A DNA stretch of 64,000 nucleotides from Streptomyces sp. DH37. GTDB taxonomy: Bacteria > Actinomycetota > Actinomycetes > Streptomycetales > Streptomycetaceae. The translations under genes were made by a program, and so were the position numbers. The stretch covers positions 62,001-126,000 of the forward strand of contig NZ_JARVKV010000012.1 of assembly GCF_029813835.1 (NCBI RefSeq), given 5' to 3'. Under the pieces are notes generated by a model, which ran no database searches, was not told where the DNA came from, and saw only the letters and a list, made by a program, of their open reading frames with translations. Shown piece after piece: positions 1-13,631 of this stretch. Position 1 is the first letter of the stretch; the number at the start of each line of letters is the position of its first letter.

Positions 1-75
1 CGGGCCGACTCCACCCCCTGGAACAGGGCCCGGAAGGGAGCAGGAATGGGACCTGTCGCCGGCTCGCGCCCACGT
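1..75 (+). ncRNA. ffs: Possible 3' part of the small (bacterial) SRP RNA, cut by window edge
   Basis: The segment GGGCCCGGAAGGGAGCAGG at about 26-44 has the signature of SRP RNA helix 8: a GGAA tetraloop closed by C-G pairs, with ACAGG on the 5' side and AGCAG on the 3' side. The flanks CCCCCTG (14-20) and CAGG...GGG (41-50) can pair below it. The 5' part of the molecule would lie outside the window, so the full fold cannot be tested and the 3' end is approximate. It could be a chance hairpin. Confidence 0.45.
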
Positions 76-223
76 GAAGTCCGGGTACATCCCCCACCGA
101 ATCACGGAATGTGCGGCTCCTACAGGCTTTTTACACGCCTTCGTCTGTTTTCCATACCAGCGGGGGCCTACCAGGTCAGATGTTCTCACCGTCAAGCCGC
201 AACCGCCGTACGGGTGAACAGCG

Positions 224-466
224 TCAGGCGCCACCGCCGCATCCGCCGCCACCGCCGCCGCACGAGGAACCGCCGCCACCGCACGACGAACCGCCGTGCG
301 AGCCGCCCCCGTCCGACCCGCCGTCGGTGCTGACCCACACCCCCGAGGCGTCTCCGCCGGAGCCGCGCCGACGACGGCGGCGCCCTCCCGTGACCGCAGC
401 CGCACCGGCCGCCACCACGGCCAGCACCAGGACCAGAACCATGCAGACGACGACGAAGACCGTCAT
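224..466 (-). CDS. Small membrane-anchored Gly/Cys-rich protein
   Basis: An 80-residue protein that starts MTVFVVV and has one N-terminal hydrophobic segment (about residues 2-26). A run of arginines (TGGRRRRRR) follows it and fits an inside-facing anchor flank. The last 30 residues are almost only Gly, Ser and Cys, with cysteines in the repeated pattern SSCGGGG. An AAGGGGGG ribosome-binding site precedes the ATG. The cysteines could bind metal or form disulfides, but no function is recognised. It is divergent from the aminotransferase gene, with a gap of about 125 bases. Confidence 0.6.
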   Translation of the reverse strand: MTVFVVVCMVLVLVLAVVAAGAAAVTGGRRRRRRGSGGDASGVWVSTDGGSDGGGSHGGSSCGGGGSSCGGGGGGCGGGA

Positions 467-592
467 GGCGCCCCCCTTGTGTCCCCTCGTGCCCGCACAT
501 CCCCCGTGCGGACCTGCCGACACGATCCCCCGCCGCCGTACGCGCCAAAGCGGAGTTGAGGAAGTCCAGAGGTTGGGCGGAGGATGTCCGCC

Positions 593-1774
<1,182 letters not shown>

Positions 1775-2243
1775 ACCGGTGCGCCGGGTCCGCCGCGCCC
1801 GTGGTCCGCGCGGCGACGTGGCGGGCACCGGACCGGGAGGCGCGGTACGCGGCGGTGGCCGGGTACCCGGCGCACACCGCGCACCGGCCCGGCAAGCCAG
1901 GCGCCGGGTGCTCCGACGCCGACGCCGCCACCGGGACGGACGCCCACGCGCCGTGGGCCGATCCCGTCACCGCGGCACGCCGTGTTCGGGGCTCAGGCGG
2001 GCCGGCCGGCCGCGGGTGCGTCAGCGGGCGCGGCACGGGTCACGGCACGGGCTGCGGCACGGAATGCGGTGGTTCACCCCTCCCGGACCCGCGGGGCGCG
2101 TCCGGATCCAGGGGAGGAACGCCACGGCGGGCGGCCCCGGACGCGCGACGGCCCCGGGCGCGCCGGACATGCCGGTGCGCGCCCGGGGCCGTGCCCGTGC
2201 CGGGCCCCGCGAGGGTCCCCTCGCTGGGCCGGGGGGCCAGGGG
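1775..2243. other. Intergenic region between convergent genes
   Basis: There is no convincing gene here. Long reading frames on both strands exist only because the region is very G+C rich and lack recognisable protein content. The only clear structure is the strong hairpin at 2148-2192. Confidence 0.6.
2148..2192. terminator. Bidirectional terminator hairpin
   Basis: A perfect 16-bp inverted repeat, ACGGCCCCGGGCGCGC at 2148-2163 and its complement at 2177-2192, with a 13-base loop. It sits between the convergent aminotransferase and YbjN genes. There is no U-tract, which is normal for Streptomyces terminators. Confidence 0.75.
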
Positions 2244-2768
2244 TCAGCCCTCGTCGCCGTCGGACTCCTCGACGTCCTTGGCCAGGCCGAGCTGCTCCAC
2301 GAGCCAGCGGTCGAACTCGACCGAGGCACGGATCCAGCTCACCGTGCTGGAGACGAAGTGCTCCAGGGAGACGCCGACGCCGACCAACATCTGGGCCTCG
2401 CCGATCAGGCGGACCGTGCCGTCGTCGTGGGTGTGGCTGTAGACCTTCGGCCACAGGGTGCGGCGGTTCCAGTCGTCGATCAGCTCCAGGAGGCGGTTCT
2501 TCTCCTCGATGGAGTGGGGGCGGTCGTAGAACGTCCGGACCGAGAAGACCTGCTGCTCGTTCTCGCCGCGGAACATGAAGTACGTGCGGAATTCCTCCCA
2601 CGGCGCGGCGAGGTCGCCCTCGTCGTCGACGACGTACTTCAGCTCCATCTGGTCGAGGAGCTGCTTGACCAGGTCCTGGTCGGGGATGACAGGCCCGGCA
2701 GGCCCTGTCGGCTGCTGTTCGGGCTGCTGGCCCCCGAAGTTCGGAATCGAGGACGGGTCGATAGTCAC
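2244..2768 (-). CDS. YbjN domain-containing protein
   Basis: A 174-residue soluble protein. The first 30 residues are Pro/Gln-rich linker; the rest matches the YbjN/sensory-transduction-regulator fold, with the stretches EFRTYFMFRGENEQQVFSVR and DDWNRRTLWPKVYSHT. In the family this domain resembles type III secretion chaperones, and YbjN affects stress and motility in E. coli, but the biochemical role is unknown. The C-terminus is acidic (VEESDGDEG). It converges with the aminotransferase and shares the 2148-2192 terminator. Confidence 0.85.
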   Translation of the reverse strand: MTIDPSSIPNFGGQQPEQQPTGPAGPVIPDQDLVKQLLDQMELKYVVDDEGDLAAPWEEFRTYFMFRGENEQQVFSVRTFYDRPHSIEEKNRLLELIDDWNRRTLWPKVYSHTHDDGTVRLIGEAQMLVGVGVSLEHFVSSTVSWIRASVEFDRWLVEQLGLAKDVEESDGDEG

Positions 2769-2948
2769 CGTGGATTTCCCTTCATACGATTCCTGCCATC
2801 CTCCCCCACCCCGGCCCGGTCATGGCAAGCCCGGGCTTTCCCGCTCGGCCGTCGGGCTGACGGGAGCGTCCGGGCGCGGGAGGAGGGGGCCTCGGCGGCG
2901 GTGAGGAACCGCGCCGGGCGGCGGGGCCCGCCGGGCGCGCGGCTGCGC

Positions 2949-2990
2949 GGAGCACGAGGACCGGGGGCGGCGCCCTCGTCCTCGTGCTCC
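2949..2990 (-). terminator. clpB terminator hairpin
   Basis: A perfect 13-bp stem, GGAGCACGAGGAC at 2949-2961 with GTCCTCGTGCTCC at 2978-2990, and a 16-base loop. It lies about 80 bases past the clpB stop on its transcribed side. Confidence 0.7.
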
Positions 2991-3020
2991 GGGGGCGCTC
3001 ACCGGCCGGTCCCGCCGCCC

Positions 3021-3070
3021 GACGGACCCCAGCGGATCCCGGCGGACCCCGACGGACCCCGGCGGACCCG
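3021..3070. repeat. Five tandem 10-bp units next to the clpB stop
   Basis: Units read GACGGACCCC, AGCGGATCCC, GGCGGACCCC, GACGGACCCC and GGCGGACCCG, ending three bases before the clpB stop codon. It is a degenerate minisatellite of unknown role. Confidence 0.7.
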
Positions 3071-3072
3071 CG

Positions 3073-5679
3073 TCAGCCGCGCACCGGCGTGATGACCAGG
3101 CCCTCCTCCTCCAGCCCGACGTCCACCCGGACGGTGTCGCCGTCGCGGACCTCGCCCGAGAGGATCTCGCGGGCGAGCTGGTCGCCGATGGCCGTCTGGA
3201 CCAGGCGGCGCAGCGGCCGGGCGCCGTACGCCGGGTCGTTGCCCTCCACCGCCAGCCAGTCCAGCGCGGCGTCGGTGACGTCGAGGACGAGGCGGCGGTC
3301 GGCCAGGCGCCGGGCGAGGGCGTCGATCTGGAGGCCGGCGATGCGGCGCAGCTCCACGCCGCTGAGCGCGGAGAAGATCACCAGGTCGTCCAGCCGGTTG
3401 AGGAACTCGGGCCGGAAGGCGGAGCGGACGGTCGCCATGACCTTCTCCCGCTTCTCCTCCTCCTTGGCCAGCGGGTCCATCAGGAACTGGCTGCCGAGGT
3501 TGGAGGTCATGATCAGGATGGTGTTGCGGAAGTCCACCGTCCGGCCCTGCCCGTCGGTCAGCCGCCCGTCGTCGAGCACCTGGAGCAGGATGTCGAAGAC
3601 CTCGTGGTGGGCCTTCTCCACCTCGTCCAGCAGCACCACGCTGTACGGACGCCGCCGGACGGCCTCGGTGAGCTGACCGCCCTCCTCGTAGCCGACGTAG
3701 CCGGGGGGCGCGCCGACCAGCCGGGCGACCGAGTGCTTCTCGCTGTACTCGCTCATGTCGATGCGGACCATGGCCCGCTCGTCGTCGAAGAGGAAGTCGG
3801 CGAGCGCCTTGGCCAGCTCGGTCTTCCCGACGCCGGTGGGCCCCAGGAACATGAACGAGCCGGTGGGCCGGTCGGGGTCGGCGATCCCGGCGCGGGAGCG
3901 GCGCACGGCGTCGGAGACGGCGCGCACGGCCTCGGACTGGCCGATCAGCCGCCGGCCCAGCTCCTCCTCCATGCGCAGCAGCTTCTTCGTCTCGCCCTCC
4001 AGCAGCCGTCCGGCGGGGATGCCGGTCCAGGAGGCGACGACGTCGGCGATGTCGTCCGAGCCGACCTCCTCCTTGACCATCGTGTCCCTGGCCTCCTGGC
4101 CGGCTGCCTCCTGCTCGGCGGCGGACGCCTCCTCCAGCTCGCGCTCCAGGTCGGGGATCTCGCCGTACAGCAGCTTGGAGGCGGCCTCGAAGTCGCCGTC
4201 GCGCTGGGCGCGCTCGGCCTGGCCGCGCAGCTCGTCGAGCTTCTCCTTCAGCTCGCCGACGCGGTTGAGGCCCTGCTTCTCCTTCTCCCAGCGGGCGGTC
4301 AGACCGCGCAGCTCCTCCTCGCGGTCGGCCAGCTCGCGGCGCAGCCGCTCCAGCCGCTCCCGGGAACTCGCGTCGTTCTCGCCCGCGAGCGCCAGCTCCT
4401 CCATCTTCAGCCGGTCCACGGCGCGCTGGAGCTCGTCGATCTCCACGGGCGAGGAGTCGATCTCCATGCGCAGCCGGGAGGCGGCCTCGTCGACCAGGTC
4501 GATGGCCTTGTCCGGCAGGAAGCGGGAGGTGATGTAGCGGTCGGACAGGGCGGCGGCGGCCACCAGCGCGCCGTCGGCGATCTGCACCTTGTGGTGCGCC
4601 TCGTAGCGGCCCTTGAGCCCGCGCAGGATCGCGATGGTGTCCTCGACGGTGGGCTCGGCGACCAGCACCTGCTGGAAGCGGCGCTCCAGGGCCGGGTCCT
4701 TCTCGATCCGCTCGCGGTACTCGTCCAGCGTCGTGGCGCCGACCATCCGCAGCTCGCCGCGGGCCAGCATCGGCTTGAGCATGTTGCCCGCGTCCATCGC
4801 CGAGTCGCCGCCGGCGCCCGCGCCGACGACGGTGTGCAGCTCGTCGATGAAGGTGACGATCCGCCCCTCGCTGGACTTGATCTCCGCCAGGACGGCCTTG
4901 AGCCGCTCCTCGAACTCGCCGCGGTACTTGGCCCCGGCCACCATCGCGCCCAGGTCGAGGGCGACCAGGCGCTTGTTCTTCAGCGACTCGGGGACGTCGC
5001 CCTTGACGATCCGCTGCGCCAGGCCCTCCACCACGGCGGTCTTGCCGACGCCCGGCTCGCCGATGAGGACCGGGTTGTTCTTGGTGCGCCGCGACAGCAC
5101 CTGCACCACGCGGCGGATCTCCTGGTCGCGGCCGATGACGGGGTCGAGCCGGCCCTCGCGCGCGGCGGCGGTCAGGTCGGTGCCGAACTTCTCCAGGGCC
5201 TTGTACGTTCCCTCGGGGTCGGCGGTGGTGACGCGCTGGCCGCCGCGGCTGGTCTCGAAGGCGGCGAGCAGCTTCCGGTCGGTGGCGCCCTGCTGCGACA
5301 GCAGCGTGCCCGCCTGGCCGCCCTTGGCCGCCAGACCGATGAGCAGGTGCTCGGTGGAGACGTAGGCGTCGCCCAGCTCCTTGGCGCGCCCCGCGGCGTC
5401 GGCGATGACGGACAGCAGTTCGCGGTCGGGCTGCGGCTTGGCGACGGTGGAGCCCTGCACGCGGGGCAGCGCGCCCAGCAGCCGCTCGGCCCCGGAGCGC
5501 AGGGCGGCCTGGTCGGCGTTCACCGCCGCGAGCAGGTCCTGGATGTTCTCGTTGTCCTGGCCCTCCAGCAGGGCCAGCAGCAGGTGCGCCGGGGTGATGT
5601 CGGGGTGGCCCCCGGTGAGGGCGCGGTTGTTGGCCGCGCTGATCGCGTCCCGGCTCCTGTTGGTCAGCTCGGCGTCCAC
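3073..5679 (-). CDS. clpB: ATP-dependent disaggregase ClpB
   Basis: An 868-residue Hsp100 chaperone that threads aggregated proteins through its hexamer, working with DnaK/DnaJ/GrpE. Domains in order: Clp N repeats (about 1-145, [12 protein letters not shown] start), first AAA+ module with GEPGVGKT and FIDELH, a long coiled-coil M domain rich in Glu/Arg, and second AAA+ module with [12 protein letters not shown] and [11 protein letters not shown]. The GTG at 5679 is chosen because it matches the usual actinobacterial N-terminus and has an AGGAGGAG site upstream; an ATG 36 bases further out is also open. A perfect HAIR operator lies upstream at 5733-5753, so HspR repression with heat induction is expected. 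Confidence 0.97.
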   Translation of the reverse strand: MDAELTNRSRDAISAANNRALTGGHPDITPAHLLLALLEGQDNENIQDLLAAVNADQAALRSGAERLLGALPRVQGSTVAKPQPDRELLSVIADAAGRAKELGDAYVSTEHLLIGLAAKGGQAGTLLSQQGATDRKLLAAFETSRGGQRVTTADPEGTYKALEKFGTDLTAAAREGRLDPVIGRDQEIRRVVQVLSRRTKNNPVLIGEPGVGKTAVVEGLAQRIVKGDVPESLKNKRLVALDLGAMVAGAKYRGEFEERLKAVLAEIKSSEGRIVTFIDELHTVVGAGAGGDSAMDAGNMLKPMLARGELRMVGATTLDEYRERIEKDPALERRFQQVLVAEPTVEDTIAILRGLKGRYEAHHKVQIADGALVAAAALSDRYITSRFLPDKAIDLVDEAASRLRMEIDSSPVEIDELQRAVDRLKMEELALAGENDASSRERLERLRRELADREEELRGLTARWEKEKQGLNRVGELKEKLDELRGQAERAQRDGDFEAASKLLYGEIPDLERELEEASAAEQEAAGQEARDTMVKEEVGSDDIADVVASWTGIPAGRLLEGETKKLLRMEEELGRRLIGQSEAVRAVSDAVRRSRAGIADPDRPTGSFMFLGPTGVGKTELAKALADFLFDDERAMVRIDMSEYSEKHSVARLVGAPPGYVGYEEGGQLTEAVRRRPYSVVLLDEVEKAHHEVFDILLQVLDDGRLTDGQGRTVDFRNTILIMTSNLGSQFLMDPLAKEEEKREKVMATVRSAFRPEFLNRLDDLVIFSALSGVELRRIAGLQIDALARRLADRRLVLDVTDAALDWLAVEGNDPAYGARPLRRLVQTAIGDQLAREILSGEVRDGDTVRVDVGLEEEGLVITPVRG

Positions 5680-5732
5680 GGGTACGTGCTCCTCCTCCTG
5701 TCGCCAACTCTGCACGTAACAACATGCAGTAA

Positions 5733-5753
5733 CTTGAGTCTATTCCACTCAAG
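5733..5753. promoter_or_regulatory. HAIR element (HspR operator) for clpB
   Basis: A perfect HAIR inverted repeat: CTTGAGT at 5733-5739, 7-base spacer, ACTCAAG at 5747-5753. It lies 54 bases from the clpB start and only 37 bases from the divergent PPOX-family start, so HspR may affect both promoters. Confidence 0.93.
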
Positions 5754-5790
5754 GCGCGAACGGGAGCGCCGCCGGGATAGTTTCCCGGGC

Positions 5791-6213
5791 ATGGCCAGTG
5801 AATCCCGGCGGGACCCCCGGCACCCGGACGACGCCTACCTCGCCTTCTGGCGCGAACGGCACCTGTGCACCCTGACCACGCTCCGCCCCGACGGCACCCC
5901 CCATGTCGTGCCCGTCGGGGTCACCTACGACCCCGGGGCCGGCCTGGCGCGGATCATCACCCGCCGCACCAGCGCCAAGGTGGCCAACGTCCTGGCCGCC
6001 TCGGAACGCCCCGGGGGCGCCCGGGCCGCCGTCTGCCAGGTGGACCGGGGCCGCTGGGCCACCCTGGAGGGCGTCGCGAGGGTGCGCACGGACGCCGACG
6101 CCGTCGCGGACGCGGTCGCCCGGTACGCCGAGCGCTACCGGCGCACCCCGGCGCCCAACCCGGAGCGGGTGCTGATCGAGATCGCCCTGGACCGGGCGAT
6201 GGGCACGGTCTGA
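5791..6213 (+). CDS. PPOX-class (pyridoxamine 5'-phosphate oxidase-like) flavin/F420-dependent enzyme
   Basis: A 140-residue split-barrel protein of the pyridoxamine-phosphate-oxidase-like superfamily. The core pattern AFWRERHLCTLTTLRPDGTPHVVPVGV matches the first strands that bind FMN or F420, and RRTSAKVANVLA fits the following phosphate-binding strand. Family members reduce or oxidise small substrates, or degrade heme; the substrate here is unknown. The ATG at 5791 is the first in frame after the HAIR site. The gene is divergent from clpB with the operator in between, which suggests possible heat-shock co-control. Confidence 0.87.
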   Translation: MASESRRDPRHPDDAYLAFWRERHLCTLTTLRPDGTPHVVPVGVTYDPGAGLARIITRRTSAKVANVLAASERPGGARAAVCQVDRGRWATLEGVARVRTDADAVADAVARYAERYRRTPAPNPERVLIEIALDRAMGTV

Positions 6214-6265
6214 GCCGCTCGCCACCGTCCCCCGCCGTCCCCCGCGGGCTCCCGCAGGGCTCCAC

Positions 6266-6307
6266 GCGTCCCCGTATCGTCCGGGCGCGTCCCCGTATCG
6301 TCCGGGC
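6266..6307. repeat. Perfect tandem duplication of 21 bp
   Basis: GCGTCCCCGTATCGTCCGGG plus C occurs twice in tandem, at 6266-6286 and 6287-6307, without a mismatch. It lies between convergent genes, just before the shared terminator hairpin. It looks like a recent slippage duplication. Confidence 0.9.
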
Positions 6308-6314
6308 ACGGCAT

Positions 6315-6355
6315 GGCGCCGCCCCGCCCGGTCGCACATCGGGCGGGACGGCGCC
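6315..6355. terminator. Bidirectional terminator hairpin
   Basis: A 16-bp stem, GGCGCCGCCCCGCCCG at 6315-6330 with 6340-6355, containing one G-T pair and a 9-base loop. It lies between the convergent PPOX-family gene and the protease gene. Confidence 0.75.
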
Positions 6356-6377
6356 GGCTCGTACGGGCCGGGCCGGC

Positions 6378-7235
6378 TCAGCGGGCGGGCGTGCCGCCCG
6401 CCGCCTGGAGCAGCCGGCGCGCCTCGGCCGGGAAGGGGCGGCCCAGCACCCGGCCCCGGTCGTCGCCGACCGACATCACGGCCACCACCGTGCCGGACTG
6501 GCTCGCCGCGTCGTAGTCCTGGAGCCACGGCCCGCCGCTGGACCCCTGGGTCAGGTCGCACGACTCCAGCAGCAGCCCGCCCACGTTCGGCTGCTGGGTG
6601 TCCCGCTCGGTCAGCAGGGCGGGCGTGCCCTCGCAGTGGCCGAGCGTCTCGCCGTCGTACGGCTCGGCGGCCGGGTAGCCGAGGGCCACGGTGCGCCTGC
6701 CGGGGTCGACGGGGGCGAAGTCGAGGCGGTTGGCCCCCACCGTCTCCTGGATCGTCCGCCCGTCCTTCCGCTCCACCTCCAGGAAGGCGTAGTCGTACGG
6801 CAGGGCCTGCGGCAGCCTCCCCTGCTTCCAGGCGGACTCCAGATGGGCGGCCGTCACCCGCCAGCCGACCCGGGCGGCGTTCGCGGTGCCGTGGCGGTGG
6901 TAGCCGGGGACGAACCAGGCCTGCTTCCAGCGGGGCTCGCCGGGGTTGTGGACGCAGTGCGCGGCGGTGACGACGACGCTCCCGTTGGGGGCGTCCACGA
7001 CGGCGCCGGAGCAGGTGAGCAGCTGCCCGTCCGCGTAGGTGCCGACGAGCTTCCCGACGGTCCGCACCGTACCGCCGGGCCAGGGCGCCCGGACGGTGCC
7101 GGCGGCCGTTGTGCGACCGGCCGCGGCACCGGGCGCCGGATCGGCCGCGGGGACACCCAGGGGAGCGGCCCCCAGGAGCGCTGCGGAGGTCGCGACGGTG
7201 ACGAGCGCGGCTATGACAGCACGTATCTTGTCCAT
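6378..7235 (-). CDS. Secreted trypsin-like serine protease
   Basis: A 285-residue extracellular peptidase. An N-terminal signal peptide begins MDKIRAVIAALV and ends near an Ala-rich cleavage region (about residue 30). The chymotrypsin-fold catalytic residues are visible: His in VVTAAHCVH, Asp in YDYAFLEV and Ser in QGSSGGPWL. Cysteines flank the His and Ser motifs and could form disulfides. The start at 7235 is chosen because it gives a clean n-region with Lys and Arg; an upstream start at 7280 would add 15 residues that do not look like a signal peptide. The physiological substrate is unknown. Confidence 0.9.
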   Translation of the reverse strand: MDKIRAVIAALVTVATSAALLGAAPLGVPAADPAPGAAAGRTTAAGTVRAPWPGGTVRTVGKLVGTYADGQLLTCSGAVVDAPNGSVVVTAAHCVHNPGEPRWKQAWFVPGYHRHGTANAARVGWRVTAAHLESAWKQGRLPQALPYDYAFLEVERKDGRTIQETVGANRLDFAPVDPGRRTVALGYPAAEPYDGETLGHCEGTPALLTERDTQQPNVGGLLLESCDLTQGSSGGPWLQDYDAASQSGTVVAVMSVGDDRGRVLGRPFPAEARRLLQAAGGTPAR

Positions 7236-7388
7236 GCCCTCACGCTGCGCCCCGCCCACGTCCGGCGGCCATCCGCACACCGCCGACCGGGTGGCGCGGG
7301 GCGTCCGTTCGGGCGGACCCGGACGGCCCCGTGTGTACGCCGGACGGCCCCGCGCGCCCCGGGAGGCCGGGGAGGGCCCGGAAACGGC

Positions 7389-7418
7389 CGGGCCCGGCCG
7401 GAGTACCGGCCGGGCCCG
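7389..7418 (-). terminator. Terminator of the dnaK operon
   Basis: A perfect 13-bp stem, CGGGCCCGGCCGG at 7389-7401 with 7406-7418, and the tetraloop AGTA. It lies about 65 bases past the hspR stop. Confidence 0.8.
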
Positions 7419-7482
7419 CGGGTCGTACGGGACGGGGTCCGTGCGGGGTGGGCGGCCGTACGGGCGGGCCGCCCCGGAGGCG

Positions 7483-7959
7483 TCAGTCGGCGGAGCGCTG
7501 GGGCCGCCAGACCACCAGCGCGCTGGACTGCTGCACGTCCTGGTAGGGCACCAGGTCGCGGCGGTAGGAGGCGTGCACCTGCGCCTCGCGCTGGCGCATG
7601 GCCACCGCCGCGCCCTCCAGCGCCTGCTGGAGCTCGGCCACCCTCGACTGGAGGGCCGCGACCTGGTTCTCCAGCTCGATGATGCGCTTGATGCCCGCCA
7701 GGTTGATGCCCTCGTCCTGCGACAGCCGCTGGACCTGGCGCAGGAGCTGGATGTCCCGCGCCGAGTAGCGGCGGCCCCGCCCCGCCGTGCGGTCGGGTGA
7801 GACGAGACCGAGCCGGTCGTACTGCCGCAGCGTCTGCGGATGGAGTCCGGAGAGCTGGGCCGCGACGGAGATGACGTAGACCGGCGAGTCGTCCGTCAGC
7901 TCGTAGGGGTTGCCGCGCCCCCGTCCCTGGCCCTGTCGTCCGCGGCCGTAGCCGTCCAT
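7483..7959 (-). CDS. hspR: Heat-shock repressor HspR (MerR family)
   Basis: A 158-residue repressor of dnaK and clpB transcription that binds HAIR sequences, in the family together with DnaK as co-repressor. The MerR-type winged helix is visible in YVISVAAQLSGLHPQTLRQY with GRRYSARDIQLLRQV. A coiled coil follows (IIELENQVAALQSRVAELQQ, about 90-120). The N-terminus is Gly/Arg-rich. It is the last gene of the dnaK-grpE-dnaJ-hspR operon, 5 bases after dnaJ, which gives negative feedback on its own synthesis. Confidence 0.96.
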   Translation of the reverse strand: MDGYGRGRQGQGRGRGNPYELTDDSPVYVISVAAQLSGLHPQTLRQYDRLGLVSPDRTAGRGRRYSARDIQLLRQVQRLSQDEGINLAGIKRIIELENQVAALQSRVAELQQALEGAAVAMRQREAQVHASYRRDLVPYQDVQQSSALVVWRPQRSAD

Positions 7960-7964
7960 ATCGG

Positions 7965-9149
7965 TCAGTCTCCCTTCGCGGCCTTGAACAGCGCCGCCCG
8001 CGGGTCCTCGCCCGCGGTCGCGTCACGGTAGGACTCCAGCAGGTCCCGCGCCTTGTCGCTCAGCTCCCTCGGAACCGTCACCTCTATGGTGACCAGCAGA
8101 TCGCCCCTGGTGCCGTCCTTGCGCACCGCGCCCTTCCCGCGGGCGCGCATCGTCCGGCCGCTCGGCGTACCGGCCGGAAGCCTCAGGGTGACCGGCGGGC
8201 CGCCCAGGGTGGGCACCTTGATCTCGCCGCCGAGCGCCGCCTCCGGGAAGGTGACGGGCACGGTGACGGTCAGGTTGTCGCCCTTGCGGCCGAACACCGG
8301 GTGCGGCTCGACGTGCACCACGACGTACAGGTCGCCGTTGGGCCCGCCGCGCTCGCCCGGCGCGCCCTTGCCGCGCAGCCGGATGCGCTGGCCGTCGGAG
8401 ACCCCGGCGGGGATGCGGACCTGCATGGTGCGCGAGCTGGTGGCCCGGCCGCTGCCCTTGCAGACCTCGCACGGGTCCTGGGCGATCAGGCCCCGGCCCC
8501 GGCAGTCCACGCACGGGTCGGTGAGCGAGAAGCCGCCCCCGCCGCCGCGGCTGACCTGGCCGGTGCCCACGCAGGTCGGGCAGACCCGCGGGGTGCCGTT
8601 CTTGTCGCCGGTGCCCGAGCAGGCCTTGCACGCCGCCGAGCTGGACATCCGCAGCGGGACCGTGGCCCCGTCCACCGCCTCGGTGAAGCTGAGCGTCACC
8701 TCGGACTCGACGTCCTGGCCGCGGCGCGGCTGCGTACGCGTGCCCGTTCCGCCGCCCCGGCCGAACAGCCCGCCGAAGACGTCCCCGAGGCCGCCCCCGA
8801 AGCCGCCCGCCCCGGGGCCGCCCTGGGGGGCGCCGCCCCCGAAGAGGTCGCCCAGGTCGAAGTTGAAGCCGCCGGGGCCGCCCGCCCCCGGGCCGGTGCG
8901 GAAACCACCGGCGCCGAAGAGCGCGCGGGCCTCGTCGTACTCCTTGCGGCGCTTGGGGTCGCCCAGGACGTCGTGCGCCTCGGAGATCTCCTTGAAGCGC
9001 TCCTCGGCCTTGGCGTCGCCCTTGTTGGCGTCCGGGTGGTACTCGCGGGCGAGCTTCCGGTACGCCTTCTTGATCTCCGCCTCGGTGGCGTCCTTCGGGA
9101 CGCCGAGGACCTTGTAGTAGTCCTTCTCCACGAAGTCCTTGGTGCTCAT
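7965..9149 (-). CDS. dnaJ: Molecular chaperone DnaJ (Hsp40)
   Basis: A 394-residue co-chaperone that delivers substrates to DnaK and stimulates its ATPase. It has an N-terminal J domain with the HPD motif in AREYHPDANKG (about 40-46), a long Gly/Phe-rich region (about 80-140), four CxxCxGxG zinc-binding repeats (CKACSGTG, CPTCVGTG, CVDCRGRG, CEVCKGSG) and two C-terminal beta domains. This makes it a type I DnaJ. It lies in the dnaK operon, 33 bases after grpE. Confidence 0.97.
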   Translation of the reverse strand: MSTKDFVEKDYYKVLGVPKDATEAEIKKAYRKLAREYHPDANKGDAKAEERFKEISEAHDVLGDPKRRKEYDEARALFGAGGFRTGPGAGGPGGFNFDLGDLFGGGAPQGGPGAGGFGGGLGDVFGGLFGRGGGTGTRTQPRRGQDVESEVTLSFTEAVDGATVPLRMSSSAACKACSGTGDKNGTPRVCPTCVGTGQVSRGGGGGFSLTDPCVDCRGRGLIAQDPCEVCKGSGRATSSRTMQVRIPAGVSDGQRIRLRGKGAPGERGGPNGDLYVVVHVEPHPVFGRKGDNLTVTVPVTFPEAALGGEIKVPTLGGPPVTLRLPAGTPSGRTMRARGKGAVRKDGTRGDLLVTIEVTVPRELSDKARDLLESYRDATAGEDPRAALFKAAKGD

Positions 9150-9182
9150 CCCCGGCGTCCCTCCTTCCGGTCTTCCCTCGCG

Positions 9183-13317
<4,135 letters not shown>

Positions 13318-13631
13318 AGGGACTTCCTCCCGACCGCGGGAATCGAACGTATCCCTTTCTACAGCATTTCCCACCAATCCATCGGATGGGATCTACCGGA
13401 TCTATAGGATGGATCCACCCTTCCGTTCCCGGCTCCACTCCCGGCCCCGCTCCCGGCCCGGCCGAGTCCCGCGACCGCCCTCCCGGGCAAGGGTCGCCTC
13501 AGCGACACAGATCACCGTGCGAGTGGCTACAGGCGGCCGCCGCGAGTGGGTAGTCTCGAACAGATCGGATAAGTTACCGCTTAGTAAGCTTGCAGCAGCA
13601 GGCACCGCCCCCGCAGGTTCGAGGAGCCGCC
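13318..13631. other. Divergent promoter region between the phosphatase and the Fe-S reductase
   Basis: About 314 bases with two A+T-richer patches. The first, 13355-13410, contains GGATCTA twice (13389-13395 and 13398-13404). The second, 13565-13590, includes GATAAGTTACCGCTTAGTAA. These are the likely promoters of the two divergent genes. No coding sequence is seen. Confidence 0.5.

Larger units (their letters stand above)
2769..3072. other. Intergenic region downstream of clpB
   Basis: About 300 bases between the ybjN-like start and the clpB stop. It holds the clpB terminator hairpin (2949-2990) and a tandem 10-bp repeat (3021-3070). The ybjN promoter should lie in 2770-2830, where the sequence is slightly less G+C rich. 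No gene is seen. Confidence 0.6.

Noticed and set aside
3604..6213. Long plus-strand frame antisense to clpB.
   Set aside because: It has low-complexity Leu/Gly/Asp/Val composition typical of antisense shadows. Only the terminal part from 5791 is a real gene.
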